A program made the position numbers and the translations under genes. From NCBI RefSeq assembly GCF_012396235.1, contig NZ_JAAXPA010000023.1, positions 62,001-126,000 of the forward strand: a stretch of 64,000 nucleotides of DNA. Direction: 5' to 3'. Below are positions 8,845 through 17,556 of the stretch, in pieces (position 1 is the first letter of the stretch; each line of letters opens with the position of its first letter). The stretch comes from Rhodococcus opacus. Its GTDB lineage: Bacteria > Actinomycetota > Actinomycetes > Mycobacteriales > Mycobacteriaceae. Under the pieces are notes generated by a model, which made no database searches, was not told the DNA's origin, and was given only the letters and a program-made list of their open reading frames with translations.

Positions 8845-10011
8845 TTACAGCCCGAGGATGGTGACGGCGTTCCCGATCAGTGGGGTGCGTTCGCGGGCAT
8901 ACACTTCGACCATTTCCGGTGTGGTGTGCCCGGTCTGACGCATGATCGCGTGCGCATCGGCACCGTTGCGGAAGGCCTGGGTGACGAACCCGGCCCGCAG
9001 CGAGTGCCCGCCGAGCTGGTTCACCAGGGCAGGGTCGTAGCCCGCCTGTCCGGCGCGGCGGCGGACCGCCTTGTGCACCGCCGCCCCGGACAGGGCGGTC
9101 TCGGACAGGTTGCCGTTCTTGCGGATCGACCGGAACAGAGGCATTCGCAGTGTCGTACGCGGGCCAGCACCCCGGCACACGTGCGTATCGAACGATCCCG
9201 CGGTGGTGAGCAGACGAATCACGCCAGGGCGGCCGCGGGTGTCGAACGCGGCGACGACCTGCGCCCACCGCACGTACGCGCAGGGTGGGCAACTGTCGTG
9301 GCGGTGGGTGAACGGGAGCGCCCGCACCGTTCCGGAGCCCTCCTGATCGGTCTTCGACCGGCGCAATTGCACGTGCACGCCGTCGTGCCGGTGCATCGTC
9401 ACGTCGGCACCCTCCAGGCCGACCAGCTCGCTGCGCCGGAAGGCGCCGGCGAACCCCATCAGCAGCAGGGCTGTGTCGCGGCGTTCGAGTACCGCGTCCG
9501 CCCACCCGGTCACCGTGTTCCGGGCCGTGGTGACGATGGTGAGAATGTCCGAGGTCAGCAGCGCGGCGCGGGGGTTGCGGGGCCGGTCACCGACGGCGGC
9601 GTAATCGCGGCGGATTCCCGACAGGGTGGCTCGCACAATTTCCTGCCCGGTCGGGGACTCGTGGCCGGTGCGGTGGTGGTGATGGGCGATCGCGGCCACC
9701 CATTTCGTCAAGGTAGCCGGCGCATACACCCGGATACCGTCCGGGCCGATGGTGTCGGCGGCACCGACGAGATAGGCGGCGACCGTCGCAGGGTGCGCCG
9801 GCAACGAGGTATGCCCCTGGGCGGTGCACCACTGCTCGAACCGCCGCCACGCCGACGCGTAGGTGCGGCGGGTGCCCTCGGACCGGGACTCGGCCACCGA
9901 CCGCCCGATCCGTTCCGCCACCGCCGCCGGCAGATCCGGAAAAGCCGCGGCGCCGCTGGGAACAGTGACGGCCAGTTGCTCACGGGGCTGCAGGCCCGGG
10001 TCGATCCTCAT
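8845..10011 (-). CDS. Tyrosine site-specific recombinase/integrase
   Basis: A 388-residue protein. The N-terminal core-binding domain (about 35-115) contains TRRTYASAWRRFEQWC. The catalytic domain has all expected motifs: Arg192 in GAFRRSELVGL, HSLRAGF with His336 and Arg339, TGHTT with His362, and Tyr371 in VEVYARE. It breaks and rejoins DNA through the tyrosine, either for integration/excision or for resolving plasmid multimers. ATG 10011 is chosen because the homologous-looking sequence starts there; the frame is open a further 33 codons upstream but those residues are arginine/proline-rich and unconvincing. It is followed at once by the catalytically incomplete recombinase gene. Confidence 0.85.
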   Translation of the reverse strand: MRIDPGLQPREQLAVTVPSGAAAFPDLPAAVAERIGRSVAESRSEGTRRTYASAWRRFEQWCTAQGHTSLPAHPATVAAYLVGAADTIGPDGIRVYAPATLTKWVAAIAHHHHRTGHESPTGQEIVRATLSGIRRDYAAVGDRPRNPRAALLTSDILTIVTTARNTVTGWADAVLERRDTALLLMGFAGAFRRSELVGLEGADVTMHRHDGVHVQLRRSKTDQEGSGTVRALPFTHRHDSCPPCAYVRWAQVVAAFDTRGRPGVIRLLTTAGSFDTHVCRGAGPRTTLRMPLFRSIRKNGNLSETALSGAAVHKAVRRRAGQAGYDPALVNQLGGHSLRAGFVTQAFRNGADAHAIMRQTGHTTPEMVEVYARERTPLIGNAVTILGL

Positions 10012-10321
10012 GCCGGGACGGTAACGGCCGCCTCCGACAAGACGATGACGGTGTCCAGCCAGCGCATATGGCGGCCTTGGGGTCCGATGGGTGCTCGGAC
10101 CTATCGACACCGATGCTCCCGGCCACTCGCGGACGACCTTGAGGAATTCTCCTCGCTACTCGAGAGCGATGGCGATGCTGTCTACGACGGTGGCAGGATC
10201 ACCTGCGGGCGAGGGAAGCTTGGCCCGGCCATGATCGCGGACGAGCCTGGCGCACTACATGAACGAGCTCGTGCAGATCCTTTGAGCCGAGCGGGTGCTG
10301 GCCGCCGCCCGGCCCTGGGTG
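10012..10321. other. 310-bp intergenic stretch without a clear gene
   Basis: It lies between the start of the recombinase gene and the stop of the next - strand gene. Short protein-like scraps occur on the + strand in more than one frame (for example HYMNELVQIL just before a stop at about 10,285), which suggests a decayed gene end. I see no clear hairpin with a T-run and no recognisable attachment site. Confidence 0.3.
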
Positions 10322-11704
10322 TCACTTCGGGTTGTGGCTCGATTTGGTCCAGGGGTGATCAGGGATGTCGTTGAGCCGCTCCGCGAGACGGCCGCGTTCG
10401 AGATCGAGCTTGCGGAGCCGGGTGATGCGGTCGAGCATCGGCAGAAGGTCGACGCCACGCACGCCGGGGAGGCCGGTGCTGATTGCCCCGGACCACGTAC
10501 CGTCGGGTCCCTGGTTGATCGTCCGATGGTTCCTGGTCGGCGGGTCGGCTACGAGCCCACCGATCTGGATGCGACCGAAGTTATACGGCGTGTGCGCCGC
10601 GTCAACGGTGGCCTGGACGCTCGTGCAGACGTCCGGAAATACCTGCTGCGTCAGGATTGCGGTGATGTCCGTGATGAGCTCGAGGTCGTCCCGACATTCG
10701 TCCTTGACGCGGGACTGTTCGTCGAAGTCCGCATCGAGGTCCTGGACGAGGGTGTCCCGCTCGCGGGAGCGCATGGAGCCGTCGAGGGCGACCGCCAGGT
10801 AGGCGAGCATGGGCATTACCGCCCCGGCGACGATAGCCAAGAACACCATGACGACGGTCGTGCCGATGCTGGCATTTCCGAGGGCGGCGATGCCCCGCAG
10901 GATCATGCCGCTGGTGATCGCGCCAGCCACCGCCGCGGTCGCTCCCAGGTACCGGTTGCGGCGCCCATATGCGGCCTCGGACTGGTGGCGATTGCCGTCG
11001 GCGGCGGCCTCGCGGGCGCGGTTGTGGCTCTCCGCTGCGTGGTGCACGAGCATGGTCTGTCCGAGGATGATGACGACAACCACCGTCATGGCAAAGGTCC
11101 ATGCCAGCCAGTCCTGCCAGGGCTCAAGCAAGGGCACGTTGAGGTAGTAGGCGACGAATGCGAGGAAACCGACGCCCTCGAACCACGGTGCCCACGTTCC
11201 GGCTCGCTTCCGTGCCGGACGGGACCGCTGGTGGTGAGCCTTGCCGGCGGCGAAGTCCAACTCGATCGCCGCGGTGGCCTTCTCGACGACGTCGACCGCG
11301 TCGGCCCCGGAGTAGGTGGTGTGGGATTCCGCGGTCGTGACCGGGTACGGATGCTGTTCGGCCGTGTCGAGGCGCGCCTTTGTCTGCTCGATCGCCTGCT
11401 GGGCCCGATCGAGTCTCGGGTCAACATCGGAAACGAGCCTGCTGTGCAGATCATTCTCCCCGGCCGCGATGTAGGGGCCGACAAGGTGCTCCACCTGCGT
11501 GCTGGGGGGTTCCCACAGATGGCGTGGCGTGCCGAAATCCTGGTGATGCTCGACGACGGTGCGCGCCCACAGGCTGCACTTCTCGTACATCGACTTCGGC
11601 ACGCCGTGCTTGACGGCTTCCTTTTCAGTGTAGGTGGGCTGCCACGGCTTACGGTTCCGGTCTTCCGGGGTCCGGTCGTGGCGGGGTTCGATGAATGCGG
11701 ACAT
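10322..11704 (-). CDS. Four-helix membrane protein with cytoplasmic coiled-coil ends
   Basis: A 460-residue protein not assigned to a named family. Predicted membrane helices lie at about 173-190, 198-220, 253-275 and 280-306. The N-terminal part has a heptad-like stretch (DPRLDRAQQAIEQTKARLDT, about 95-114) and the C-terminal 150 residues are charged with a helical section and an arginine-rich end. The gene starts 16 bp after the stop of the OmpA-domain gene and is last in an operon of four - strand genes. A four-helix protein beside a single-span OmpA-domain protein recalls motor/stator pairs (MotA/MotB, ExbB/ExbD, ZorA/ZorB), but no family motif confirms this. Function unknown. Confidence 0.65.
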   Translation of the reverse strand: MSAFIEPRHDRTPEDRNRKPWQPTYTEKEAVKHGVPKSMYEKCSLWARTVVEHHQDFGTPRHLWEPPSTQVEHLVGPYIAAGENDLHSRLVSDVDPRLDRAQQAIEQTKARLDTAEQHPYPVTTAESHTTYSGADAVDVVEKATAAIELDFAAGKAHHQRSRPARKRAGTWAPWFEGVGFLAFVAYYLNVPLLEPWQDWLAWTFAMTVVVVIILGQTMLVHHAAESHNRAREAAADGNRHQSEAAYGRRNRYLGATAAVAGAITSGMILRGIAALGNASIGTTVVMVFLAIVAGAVMPMLAYLAVALDGSMRSRERDTLVQDLDADFDEQSRVKDECRDDLELITDITAILTQQVFPDVCTSVQATVDAAHTPYNFGRIQIGGLVADPPTRNHRTINQGPDGTWSGAISTGLPGVRGVDLLPMLDRITRLRKLDLERGRLAERLNDIPDHPWTKSSHNPK

Positions 11705-11720
11705 CTTGCTTTCCCTTTTG

Positions 11721-13025
11721 CTAGTTGGTGCGGTTGACGAAGGTCACCGTGCAGACCCGGTTCTTCTCAGAGCTGGGATCATTGGGATACGGCTGGTCGG
11801 CGTTGCCGTGCCCCGTCATGCGGGTGATGCGGCCACGGTCGATTCCTAACTCGACGAGCAGATCGGCGATGGCCTGGTTCCTGGCATCGCTCAGAGCGAT
11901 GTTCTCGGTAAGGTTCGTCGCCGGGGCACCGCCCGCGTCGACGGGCCCGTAGTAGGCCGTCCACGCGTCGAGGGAGACCGCCGTGGTCGCGCCGACCTCG
12001 GCGACGCATTCCTTCAAGTCGAGCTTGGTGGTCTCCTCGTTGACCAGTTCCGCGGTGTCGCCTACGAAGTAAGTCGCCGTAGCCAGTTCGCAGACCGTCT
12101 CGGCCGGGTGCTCAGGATGCGAAGCGGGCTTGATCGGCGTCCCCGGCAACGGGGGCAGCGGAACCGCAGGCGCAGCGACGGTCGAGGCAGCTGCAGAACT
12201 GGTGGCATCCACGAAGGTGACGCTCGATGCCCCGCCGGCAGTCAGCAGCGCCGTCCACAAGTCCTCGAGGTAGCCCCTCTGCGGATCGCGAAGCTGTTCC
12301 TGGGCGCCCGTCGAGGGAATCATCACGAAGGTGATCCGGGCTCCGTTGAGAGCCGGGAGCTCTCGGGCGGCCCTGACCCGGTCGACGACCTGGCTGGAGG
12401 GAACATCGAAGGCGAGAGCCCGGGTGTCGACCGGGCTGGTCAGATCCAGACCGCTGCTGAGGATGTAGATCGGGCCCTCCTCGATGACGTTCGTCTTCAA
12501 CAAACCGACGTACAGAGCACGGTTGCCGGAGGTGGCGGGCGCGCTGTTGATGTCCTCCTCGAGCGTGGTGAGCTTGGCGTCGATCGCCTCGACAGCACGC
12601 TCATGCACCTTGAGGATCGGCGCATCGGGGGCGTCACGCGGTGAAAGGTCCAGCACCGAGGTCTCGACACTGGCGGTCGAATCGATCCTGGTGACGGCGA
12701 CCTGGCCACCGCCCAAGCCGATCCTCTGCAAGTCGGCTTCGACGACTGCAGGAAGCGCCACTGTGGAATCGTTCGCGGTGGGTGCCGTATAGACGATCTG
12801 GGCGGCGACCGCACCCGCTGGATCGTCGTCCAACACGCGGGACAGAATCCCAGCGCCTACGAGTAAAGCGAGGGCGAGCAAGGCGGCGCCGACCTTGAGT
12901 ACGCCCGCACGGGAATGCTCGCGGCGTGGTGAACGTCGCGGACTTCTTACGCGGGCGCTGTGCATGCGGTTGGTGCGGGTGGCCGTGCGTCGGCGACCCC
13001 AGATGGAGCGGATGGTGGCTGTCAA
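11721..13025 (-). CDS. Membrane-anchored OmpA-domain protein
   Basis: A 434-residue protein with an arginine-rich cytoplasmic start, one membrane helix at about 42-61 (VLKVGAALLALALLVGAGIL), a 230-residue external region and a C-terminal OmpA-like domain from about 325. The OmpA core NIALSDARNQAIADLLVELG followed by GIDRGRITRMTGHG matches the peptidoglycan-binding pattern of that family. The external region contains a possible von Willebrand A-like fold (PIYILSSGLDL, then ARITFVMIPSTGAQ). Single span plus C-terminal OmpA domain is the MotB/ZorB topology. I favour the TTG at 13025 because AGGAAGAGAG lies 9 bases before it; ATG 12965 has no ribosome site. It sits between hicA-like and the four-helix gene in one operon. 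Confidence 0.7.
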   Translation of the reverse strand: MTATIRSIWGRRRTATRTNRMHSARVRSPRRSPRREHSRAGVLKVGAALLALALLVGAGILSRVLDDDPAGAVAAQIVYTAPTANDSTVALPAVVEADLQRIGLGGGQVAVTRIDSTASVETSVLDLSPRDAPDAPILKVHERAVEAIDAKLTTLEEDINSAPATSGNRALYVGLLKTNVIEEGPIYILSSGLDLTSPVDTRALAFDVPSSQVVDRVRAARELPALNGARITFVMIPSTGAQEQLRDPQRGYLEDLWTALLTAGGASSVTFVDATSSAAASTVAAPAVPLPPLPGTPIKPASHPEHPAETVCELATATYFVGDTAELVNEETTKLDLKECVAEVGATTAVSLDAWTAYYGPVDAGGAPATNLTENIALSDARNQAIADLLVELGIDRGRITRMTGHGNADQPYPNDPSSEKNRVCTVTFVNRTN

Positions 13026-13057
13026 GGGTTCGGGCTCTCTTCCTGAATGGGTTGTGG

Positions 13058-13261
13058 CTAGCTGGCGCAGCCGAATTGGAAGCCCGCGCGGCGGAGGCGG
13101 GCCAGGCCGTTGCGGGCGGAGCGCCAGTCGCTGGGGGTTCCGGCGAGGACCGCAACGGTCATGCCGGCTTGTCGGATGGCGAGGTGGCCGCGGCGTGTGA
13201 CGTGGACGTCGAAGCCCTGGCGGTCGAGCTCCTTGACGAGCTTCTTGATGTCTTTTTTCAC
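13058..13261 (-). CDS. HicA-like small protein
   Basis: A 67-residue protein starting at GTG 13261, which has CGAGGAG 5-6 bases before it. The sequence KKDIKKLVKELDRQGFDVHV, then TRRGHLAI, fits the small HicA fold: a short dsRNA-binding-like domain with a conserved Gly-His that is the catalytic His of the mRNA interferase. No HicB-like antitoxin lies next to it; the downstream gene encodes the OmpA-domain protein and the upstream one a small charged protein. HicA-like domains without HicB are common on actinobacterial plasmids and may not be toxins. A hairpin (13296-13327) separates it from the upstream gene. Confidence 0.6.
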   Translation of the reverse strand: MKKDIKKLVKELDRQGFDVHVTRRGHLAIRQAGMTVAVLAGTPSDWRSARNGLARLRRAGFQFGCAS

Positions 13262-13295
13262 AGCGACTCCTCGTTGCCGTTCCATGGAATGAGAG

Positions 13296-13327
13296 GTTGG
13301 CCCCCGGCCAAACGGCCGGGGGCCAAC
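13296..13327 (-). terminator. Intercistronic hairpin without T-run
   Basis: A perfect 14-bp inverted repeat (13296-13309 against 13314-13327) with a 4-base loop. It lies just after the stop of the 63-aa gene and before the hicA-like gene on the - strand. There is no T-run, so it may be a partial terminator, an RNA-processing site or an mRNA-stabilising end that lets the first gene be expressed at a different level. Confidence 0.6.
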
Positions 13328-13330
13328 TGA

Positions 13331-13522
13331 TCACTTCCGCTGGCTGGTCTCCGAGGACCGCTGACGCTGCTCCGCGATCAGGGCACGTTCACGCTCTTCC
13401 CTGCGGCGGCGCTTCTGCTGCTCCTGGTGCTTGCGGAACTCCTGGGCACGCTTCAGCGCAGCGGCGTCCGCCTTGCGGTACTCGCCCGGCGGCTGCTGGA
13501 ACGGGGGCATCGAAATCGGCAT
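13331..13522 (-). CDS. Small highly charged helical protein
   Basis: A 63-residue protein with a clear ribosome site (AAGGAAGGTG about 7 bases before the ATG). After a proline-rich start it is almost all charged helix (KRAQEFRKHQEQQKRRRREE), consistent with a coiled coil or nucleic-acid-binding tail. It is first in the - strand operon that continues with the HicA-like, OmpA-domain and four-helix genes. I do not recognise the family. Confidence 0.6.
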   Translation of the reverse strand: MPISMPPFQQPPGEYRKADAAALKRAQEFRKHQEQQKRRRREERERALIAEQRQRSSETSQRK

Positions 13523-13757
13523 TGCACTTCACCTTCCTTGTGGGCCCAGCCGGGCCAGGCTGGGATAGGAAGAATTGAAGGCTCCGAAGCATGGACAAGG
13601 CTTCCGGCTAGGCGTTTGACAAACGTCGCCGCATATGCATCAACCCGGAAGTCGAGGCGATCAGCGCGGAAGACCGAAAATGCCGCACCGGGTGCCGGAA
13701 AGGTGCAACGACTGGACACGGCCCGACGTGCTTGGTGAGCCCATACAGTGCCTCTGT

Positions 13758-14624
13758 ATGGATGTCATCACTTCTGTTTCGGTGCGGATAGAGAACCACT
13801 CCCCGGGCGTTACCGCCCGCAGTAGCTTCTATGAGCTTCCGGAACGAAGAAGTCTGACGTTCGGTCGCGATAGGGGCTGCGATATTGTCCTTCAACCGAC
13901 CCAAACCGAATACGACTTCGACCCAGCGATTTCACGCCTTTTGGGTGAAATAGTCGGTACCCCTGCAGTCGGTACGGACAGTGGCCGCGGCGGTATCGAT
14001 ATCTGGAACTACTCGTCAACGAACTGGATAGTAGCGACCGGGCCGCGTGGGTTCACGATGAACTTGCCCCCCGAGTCGCATGGCACCGCAAGTCAGGAAT
14101 TCCTCATGTTCTGGGTGGAGGGGGCTAAAGCCAACTACGGGCTCTACATCACCGCTCCGCAGCTGCAGGACACGGTTACCGCGCGAGCCGAGGCAGTTCG
14201 GACACGCTTGACAGGACGAGGCGATAGGGAAAAGACGCGTCAGGCGGCGGGTCTCACATCCTTGAAAGGATCGTTTCCGCCACACCATCAACTGATCTTC
14301 GAATCGATATTCCAGGATTACCTGGATCCGCGACCGGGTGTATTCCCGCGCCCCCGTCCGGTCCGAGCAGTGGTCGCCGAGTTGGCTGATCACCCGACGA
14401 TCAAACGAGCCTACCCAGACCGGCCTTTCACGGGCGACAGCGTCAACTACGTGCTCAAACGCGCGATCGGCCTGGCACGGGACAACCTTGTACCCGGCAT
14501 GGGCGGAAGCGCCGACGGGGACACTGAACGCTCTGGCGATCAGGCGGTGGCACACGCGGAGTGGGTGCGCCACCGACTTGCGATGTTCTTCCTCGGCACG
14601 GAAGTCATATCCAGCCAATGGTGA
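13758..14624 (+). CDS. FHA-domain protein
   Basis: A 288-residue protein. Residues about 15-110 look like a forkhead-associated domain: RRSLTFGRDRGCDIVL gives the first strand, the Gly-Arg loop and the following strands, and AISRLLGEIVG corresponds to the Ser-Arg loop that contacts phosphothreonine. The C-terminal half (about 140-288) is a helical region with KTRQAAGLTSLKGSFPPHH that I cannot assign; such FHA proteins often carry winged-helix or effector parts there. It converges with the Ser/Thr kinase gene, with only 9 bp between the two stops, so kinase and phosphothreonine reader are likely partners. ATG 13758 is preceded by a TACAGT (13744-13749) -10-like box 8 bases away and no ribosome site, so the mRNA may be leaderless. 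Confidence 0.7.
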   Translation: MDVITSVSVRIENHSPGVTARSSFYELPERRSLTFGRDRGCDIVLQPTQTEYDFDPAISRLLGEIVGTPAVGTDSGRGGIDIWNYSSTNWIVATGPRGFTMNLPPESHGTASQEFLMFWVEGAKANYGLYITAPQLQDTVTARAEAVRTRLTGRGDREKTRQAAGLTSLKGSFPPHHQLIFESIFQDYLDPRPGVFPRPRPVRAVVAELADHPTIKRAYPDRPFTGDSVNYVLKRAIGLARDNLVPGMGGSADGDTERSGDQAVAHAEWVRHRLAMFFLGTEVISSQW

Positions 14625-14633
14625 CCACTGACA

Positions 14634-16586
14634 TCAACGGAATGCCAAGAATTGAGTTCCAGCAAATCCTAGAAGTCCGACACCCAACACCAGATAGAGC
14701 CAGACCCTGAACGGTACGTGCTTTACGTGCTTTCCAGCCGCCCCCACACGGTTACTCCAAAACCGCTGATGTACGGCGCTGAGAATCAGAAAAATGACAC
14801 CGCACAACGGAAGAACGGAAATAACAATCGAACTACCATGAAGCTGCGATGCGGTCAGATACGTTGCTACCCCGAGAGGGAAGGCGGCGATTGAGACCAG
14901 TGTCGCTAATTCCCTTTCAAGTAGACGATACGACTTATACTCACCCTTGCGCGCAGGAGATGGTGTGATGGGTAATAAAAACTCGCACCAGAACGCTAAC
15001 CACAGGACAATCGCGATCGGCGCCCATAGGTGAAACTGTTCGAAGTGGATGATGTCGATCGAGTCGCGGGGAATCCCGATCGCGTTTTCGACCAGGTGTG
15101 CACCGAGGACGCCCACGACCATCGCGGCAGGTGCTAGCAGGAGCAGCTTCTTTCCCCAGCGAGGCCTTGCCTCCGCGGCCATCGGTCGCTCTCGCGAGGG
15201 CGACCGATGTTTCTGCGAACTCGATGTATTTGAGGGTACAGCGGTTCGCGATTTAAGTTCGATGTTGATTGCTCGATAGGTGCCGAACTCCTTCGATTTC
15301 GCGTATCGAAATGATACTTCGTCGCCGCGCGAAAGGGGTGGCAGATGGTCAATCTCCTCAGGTTCGAATGCGACATCATCCCCACCTTTTGTAGCTTTTA
15401 TCATCCCAAGTGGCGAATCTGAATAAAGGCGCCAACTTGGGCGCTGGCCGGGAAGATAGTCAATCGTGCCAGTGGCAGCCTCATCTGCGAATCCCGACGG
15501 TAAGTAGCGATCCTGCATGCCTTCAACTGGACTGCGAGGTATCGGTTCGGACGCCGGAGTAGCTTGGCGACTCGGTTCTCGCCGAGCATGCGGAGGTGGC
15601 CCGCCAGACCCGCTGATGGTGTCGAGCAGCCTCGCCATCCAAGCGTCGACGGTCGTCTGACCTCGGATGACCGGGTCGGCTTCCAGCAGCACCGTCTCGA
15701 GTACGCTTCGCGTCTGACCGTTGAGGATGCCGAGGTCGGTTTTGGAGTCGAGTAGATGTTTCCAGTGGCCATGTTGGATTGGTGGATTTTCGGCGGTGAG
15801 TGTGAAATAGACGACGCACGCGAATGAGTACAGGTCGGCCGCGGGTGTGGATCTGTGTTCCCAGTCGATCACGGGGTCGGACACTTCGGGGGCGAGGTAT
15901 CCGACAGTTCCGCTGATTCCCGAGTACTGCCGACTGGTGAACATTTCGCGCATCGATCCGAAGTCGACCAGCACAGGCAGACGGCCAGGCGGATAAATGA
16001 TGTTGTCCGGTTTGACGTCCCGGTGAACCAACCCGATTCTGTGACTGAAGCTGCTACCTGAGTCGGCTTTTGGAGCTTCGATGGATCCCAAGGCGGTGAG
16101 ACCGCTGGCGACATGCGTAAGCGAGTTGAGGTATTCACGGCGGACCGACGGGGGTGCTGGCCGGTTCTTTGCTGGAAGGATTAGTGCCTTCAAGGTTTGC
16201 CCGGGTAGGTATTCCATGACCAGGAATAGCGTGTCACCTTGATCTACGAGTTCGGGCAGGGAGTGCGGTTTCCGGCCCCTGAACGGCGCTCCGTAAATCC
16301 GGACGAGGTTCGGATGGGTGCACCGCTGGGCATAGAGCTCGGCAACACGCGTCCATCGACGCTCGAACAAGTCGACTGTTTCGTCGTGCTCACCGCCGAG
16401 AATTTTCAAGGCCACGACATCCCCAGCATTTAGCGCTGGGTACCGTGTTGTCTCCCACCCGAGATAGTGCGCCTCCCAGACTTCCCCCTCCCCGCCGGGA
16501 GAACCGATCGGGGCGACGAGTTCGAACTCCGCGCTGCTGCCAACACCACAGACATCGCCGGGGCGCGCGCTGAACCCGTGACTCAT
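14634..16586 (-). CDS. Ser/Thr protein kinase with cold-shock-like and membrane domains
   Basis: A 650-residue protein. The kinase domain covers about 20-325, with Lys61 in VALKIL, the HRDVKPDN catalytic loop (Asp190) and DFG at 208-210, then the GTVGYLAPE activation segment. After a proline-rich linker, residues about 372-446 look like a cold-shock/OB-type domain (SPLGMIKATKGG, LSRGDEVSFRYAKSKEFG). The rest has four or five membrane helices (about 480-498, 518-540, 562-580, 585-605, 627-648). It should phosphorylate threonine/serine from the inner face of the membrane. The OB-plus-membrane half resembles DUF1294-type proteins, so this looks like a fusion. The convergent FHA gene is its likely reader. 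GC is lower than in neighbouring genes. Confidence 0.8.
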   Translation of the reverse strand: MSHGFSARPGDVCGVGSSAEFELVAPIGSPGGEGEVWEAHYLGWETTRYPALNAGDVVALKILGGEHDETVDLFERRWTRVAELYAQRCTHPNLVRIYGAPFRGRKPHSLPELVDQGDTLFLVMEYLPGQTLKALILPAKNRPAPPSVRREYLNSLTHVASGLTALGSIEAPKADSGSSFSHRIGLVHRDVKPDNIIYPPGRLPVLVDFGSMREMFTSRQYSGISGTVGYLAPEVSDPVIDWEHRSTPAADLYSFACVVYFTLTAENPPIQHGHWKHLLDSKTDLGILNGQTRSVLETVLLEADPVIRGQTTVDAWMARLLDTISGSGGPPPHARREPSRQATPASEPIPRSPVEGMQDRYLPSGFADEAATGTIDYLPGQRPSWRLYSDSPLGMIKATKGGDDVAFEPEEIDHLPPLSRGDEVSFRYAKSKEFGTYRAINIELKSRTAVPSNTSSSQKHRSPSRERPMAAEARPRWGKKLLLLAPAAMVVGVLGAHLVENAIGIPRDSIDIIHFEQFHLWAPIAIVLWLAFWCEFLLPITPSPARKGEYKSYRLLERELATLVSIAAFPLGVATYLTASQLHGSSIVISVLPLCGVIFLILSAVHQRFWSNRVGAAGKHVKHVPFRVWLYLVLGVGLLGFAGTQFLAFR

Positions 16587-17129
16587 GAATTAAGTCTGGC
16601 ACCAGGACTGTGCCCCCGACTACACACGCCACTTTCACGCCGACGAAGTCCGTCAGCGCGGGGCAGGGCCATACTCTTCCGAAAACTCGTTGAGGTGGGG
16701 TTTCCGGGAGACGGTGCGGGAAGCGGAATTCTCGTCACCAACCGCGCACAAACCGGAAGTAAGCCGCTGCAGGGCCTCGGTAGCCCCAGCAGAGCATTCC
16801 GAGCAAACGTGGCAGGACTGCCACGGCGCCGCTTTGCCACATTGTTGAGGCACCGCTGGTCAGCGACCCTGTTCCGGCTCCGACGAATGGCAAAGGACAG
16901 CTCGACCTGCGAACTCGTCACTCCATGTCAGCACGTTTCGTCATCAGATGTCAGTCATTCGGTGCTGAACTGCGCGAACTCCCGGACCTGCCAGGGCCGC
17001 GAAATAGCCTGTGGCACTGCCCTCCGAGCCCAAATCCACTCGCGAACCGGACTACTGACATCGCCGTGACGAACCACCACTGACATTTCGTTGGCGACTC
17101 ACACGCTGTGCCGACGCGCAGTTGTCCGG
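16587..17129. other. 540-bp stretch without a recognisable gene
   Basis: This follows the start of the kinase gene and must hold its promoter. All frames give low-complexity or antisense-looking translations. I see no RNA gene, hairpin with T-run or repeat I could support. Confidence 0.3.
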
Positions 17130-17273
17130 CTAGCAGTCAAAGTTCGGACACGTCGCGTCGTTGTCCTCGCGTACCCATTCGATGACGTCACCATCGGCCT
17201 GGACATCGTCGGTGAGCCAGAGCGATCCGTCGGGCGCACATCCTGCAATCACCGACGCCGCGCTACCGCACAC
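17130..17273 (-). pseudogene. Gene end, possibly a truncated secreted protein
   Basis: The - strand has a protein-like ending: VCGSAASVIAGCAPDGSLWL, then DDVQADGDVIEWVREDN and a cysteine-containing end before the stop at 17130-17132. Upstream, the same frame becomes antisense to the small + strand gene at 17,338-17,556, so the 5' part seems lost. Three cysteines and acidic character would fit a small secreted protein. Low certainty. Confidence 0.25.
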
Positions 17274-17337
17274 AGACCCCGGGAGATTCGCCTGTGGATG
17301 CCACGAATTCCGAAGCGCTACGCGGTCGTATGGCACT

Positions 17338-17556
17338 ATGGCGCTCGTGACCAGACAGTTCCACATCGAGGACAGAGCACGTGGCCGGATTGTCGCCACT
17401 GGTGAGATCGATGCAAGCGACCTTGTCATCTGGGATGAGACAGAGACCATTGTGAGAGAGGAACTCTCAGACCTAGCAGAGCAGATCCAGCGGGACATCG
17501 CCGCCGGGTATAGCGGCGGTCAATTGCGACCCCCTCTCGAGTGGTTCGAACTGTAG
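17338..17556 (+). CDS. Small acidic hypothetical protein
   Basis: A 72-residue acidic protein from ATG 17338 (MALVTRQFHIEDRARG at the start, VREELSDLAEQIQRDIAAG helix near the end). The amino-acid composition looks real, with a likely beta-rich first half and an amphipathic helix. No clear ribosome site is visible. It lies alone in the decayed zone. Family not recognised. Confidence 0.4.
   Translation: MALVTRQFHIEDRARGRIVATGEIDASDLVIWDETETIVREELSDLAEQIQRDIAAGYSGGQLRPPLEWFEL

Noticed and set aside
8536-10374. A 612-codon open frame on the + strand
   Set aside because: It is antisense to the two recombinase genes, whose motifs are unmistakable; its translation is Gly/Arg/Val-rich without recognisable domains, as expected for an antisense frame in high-GC DNA.
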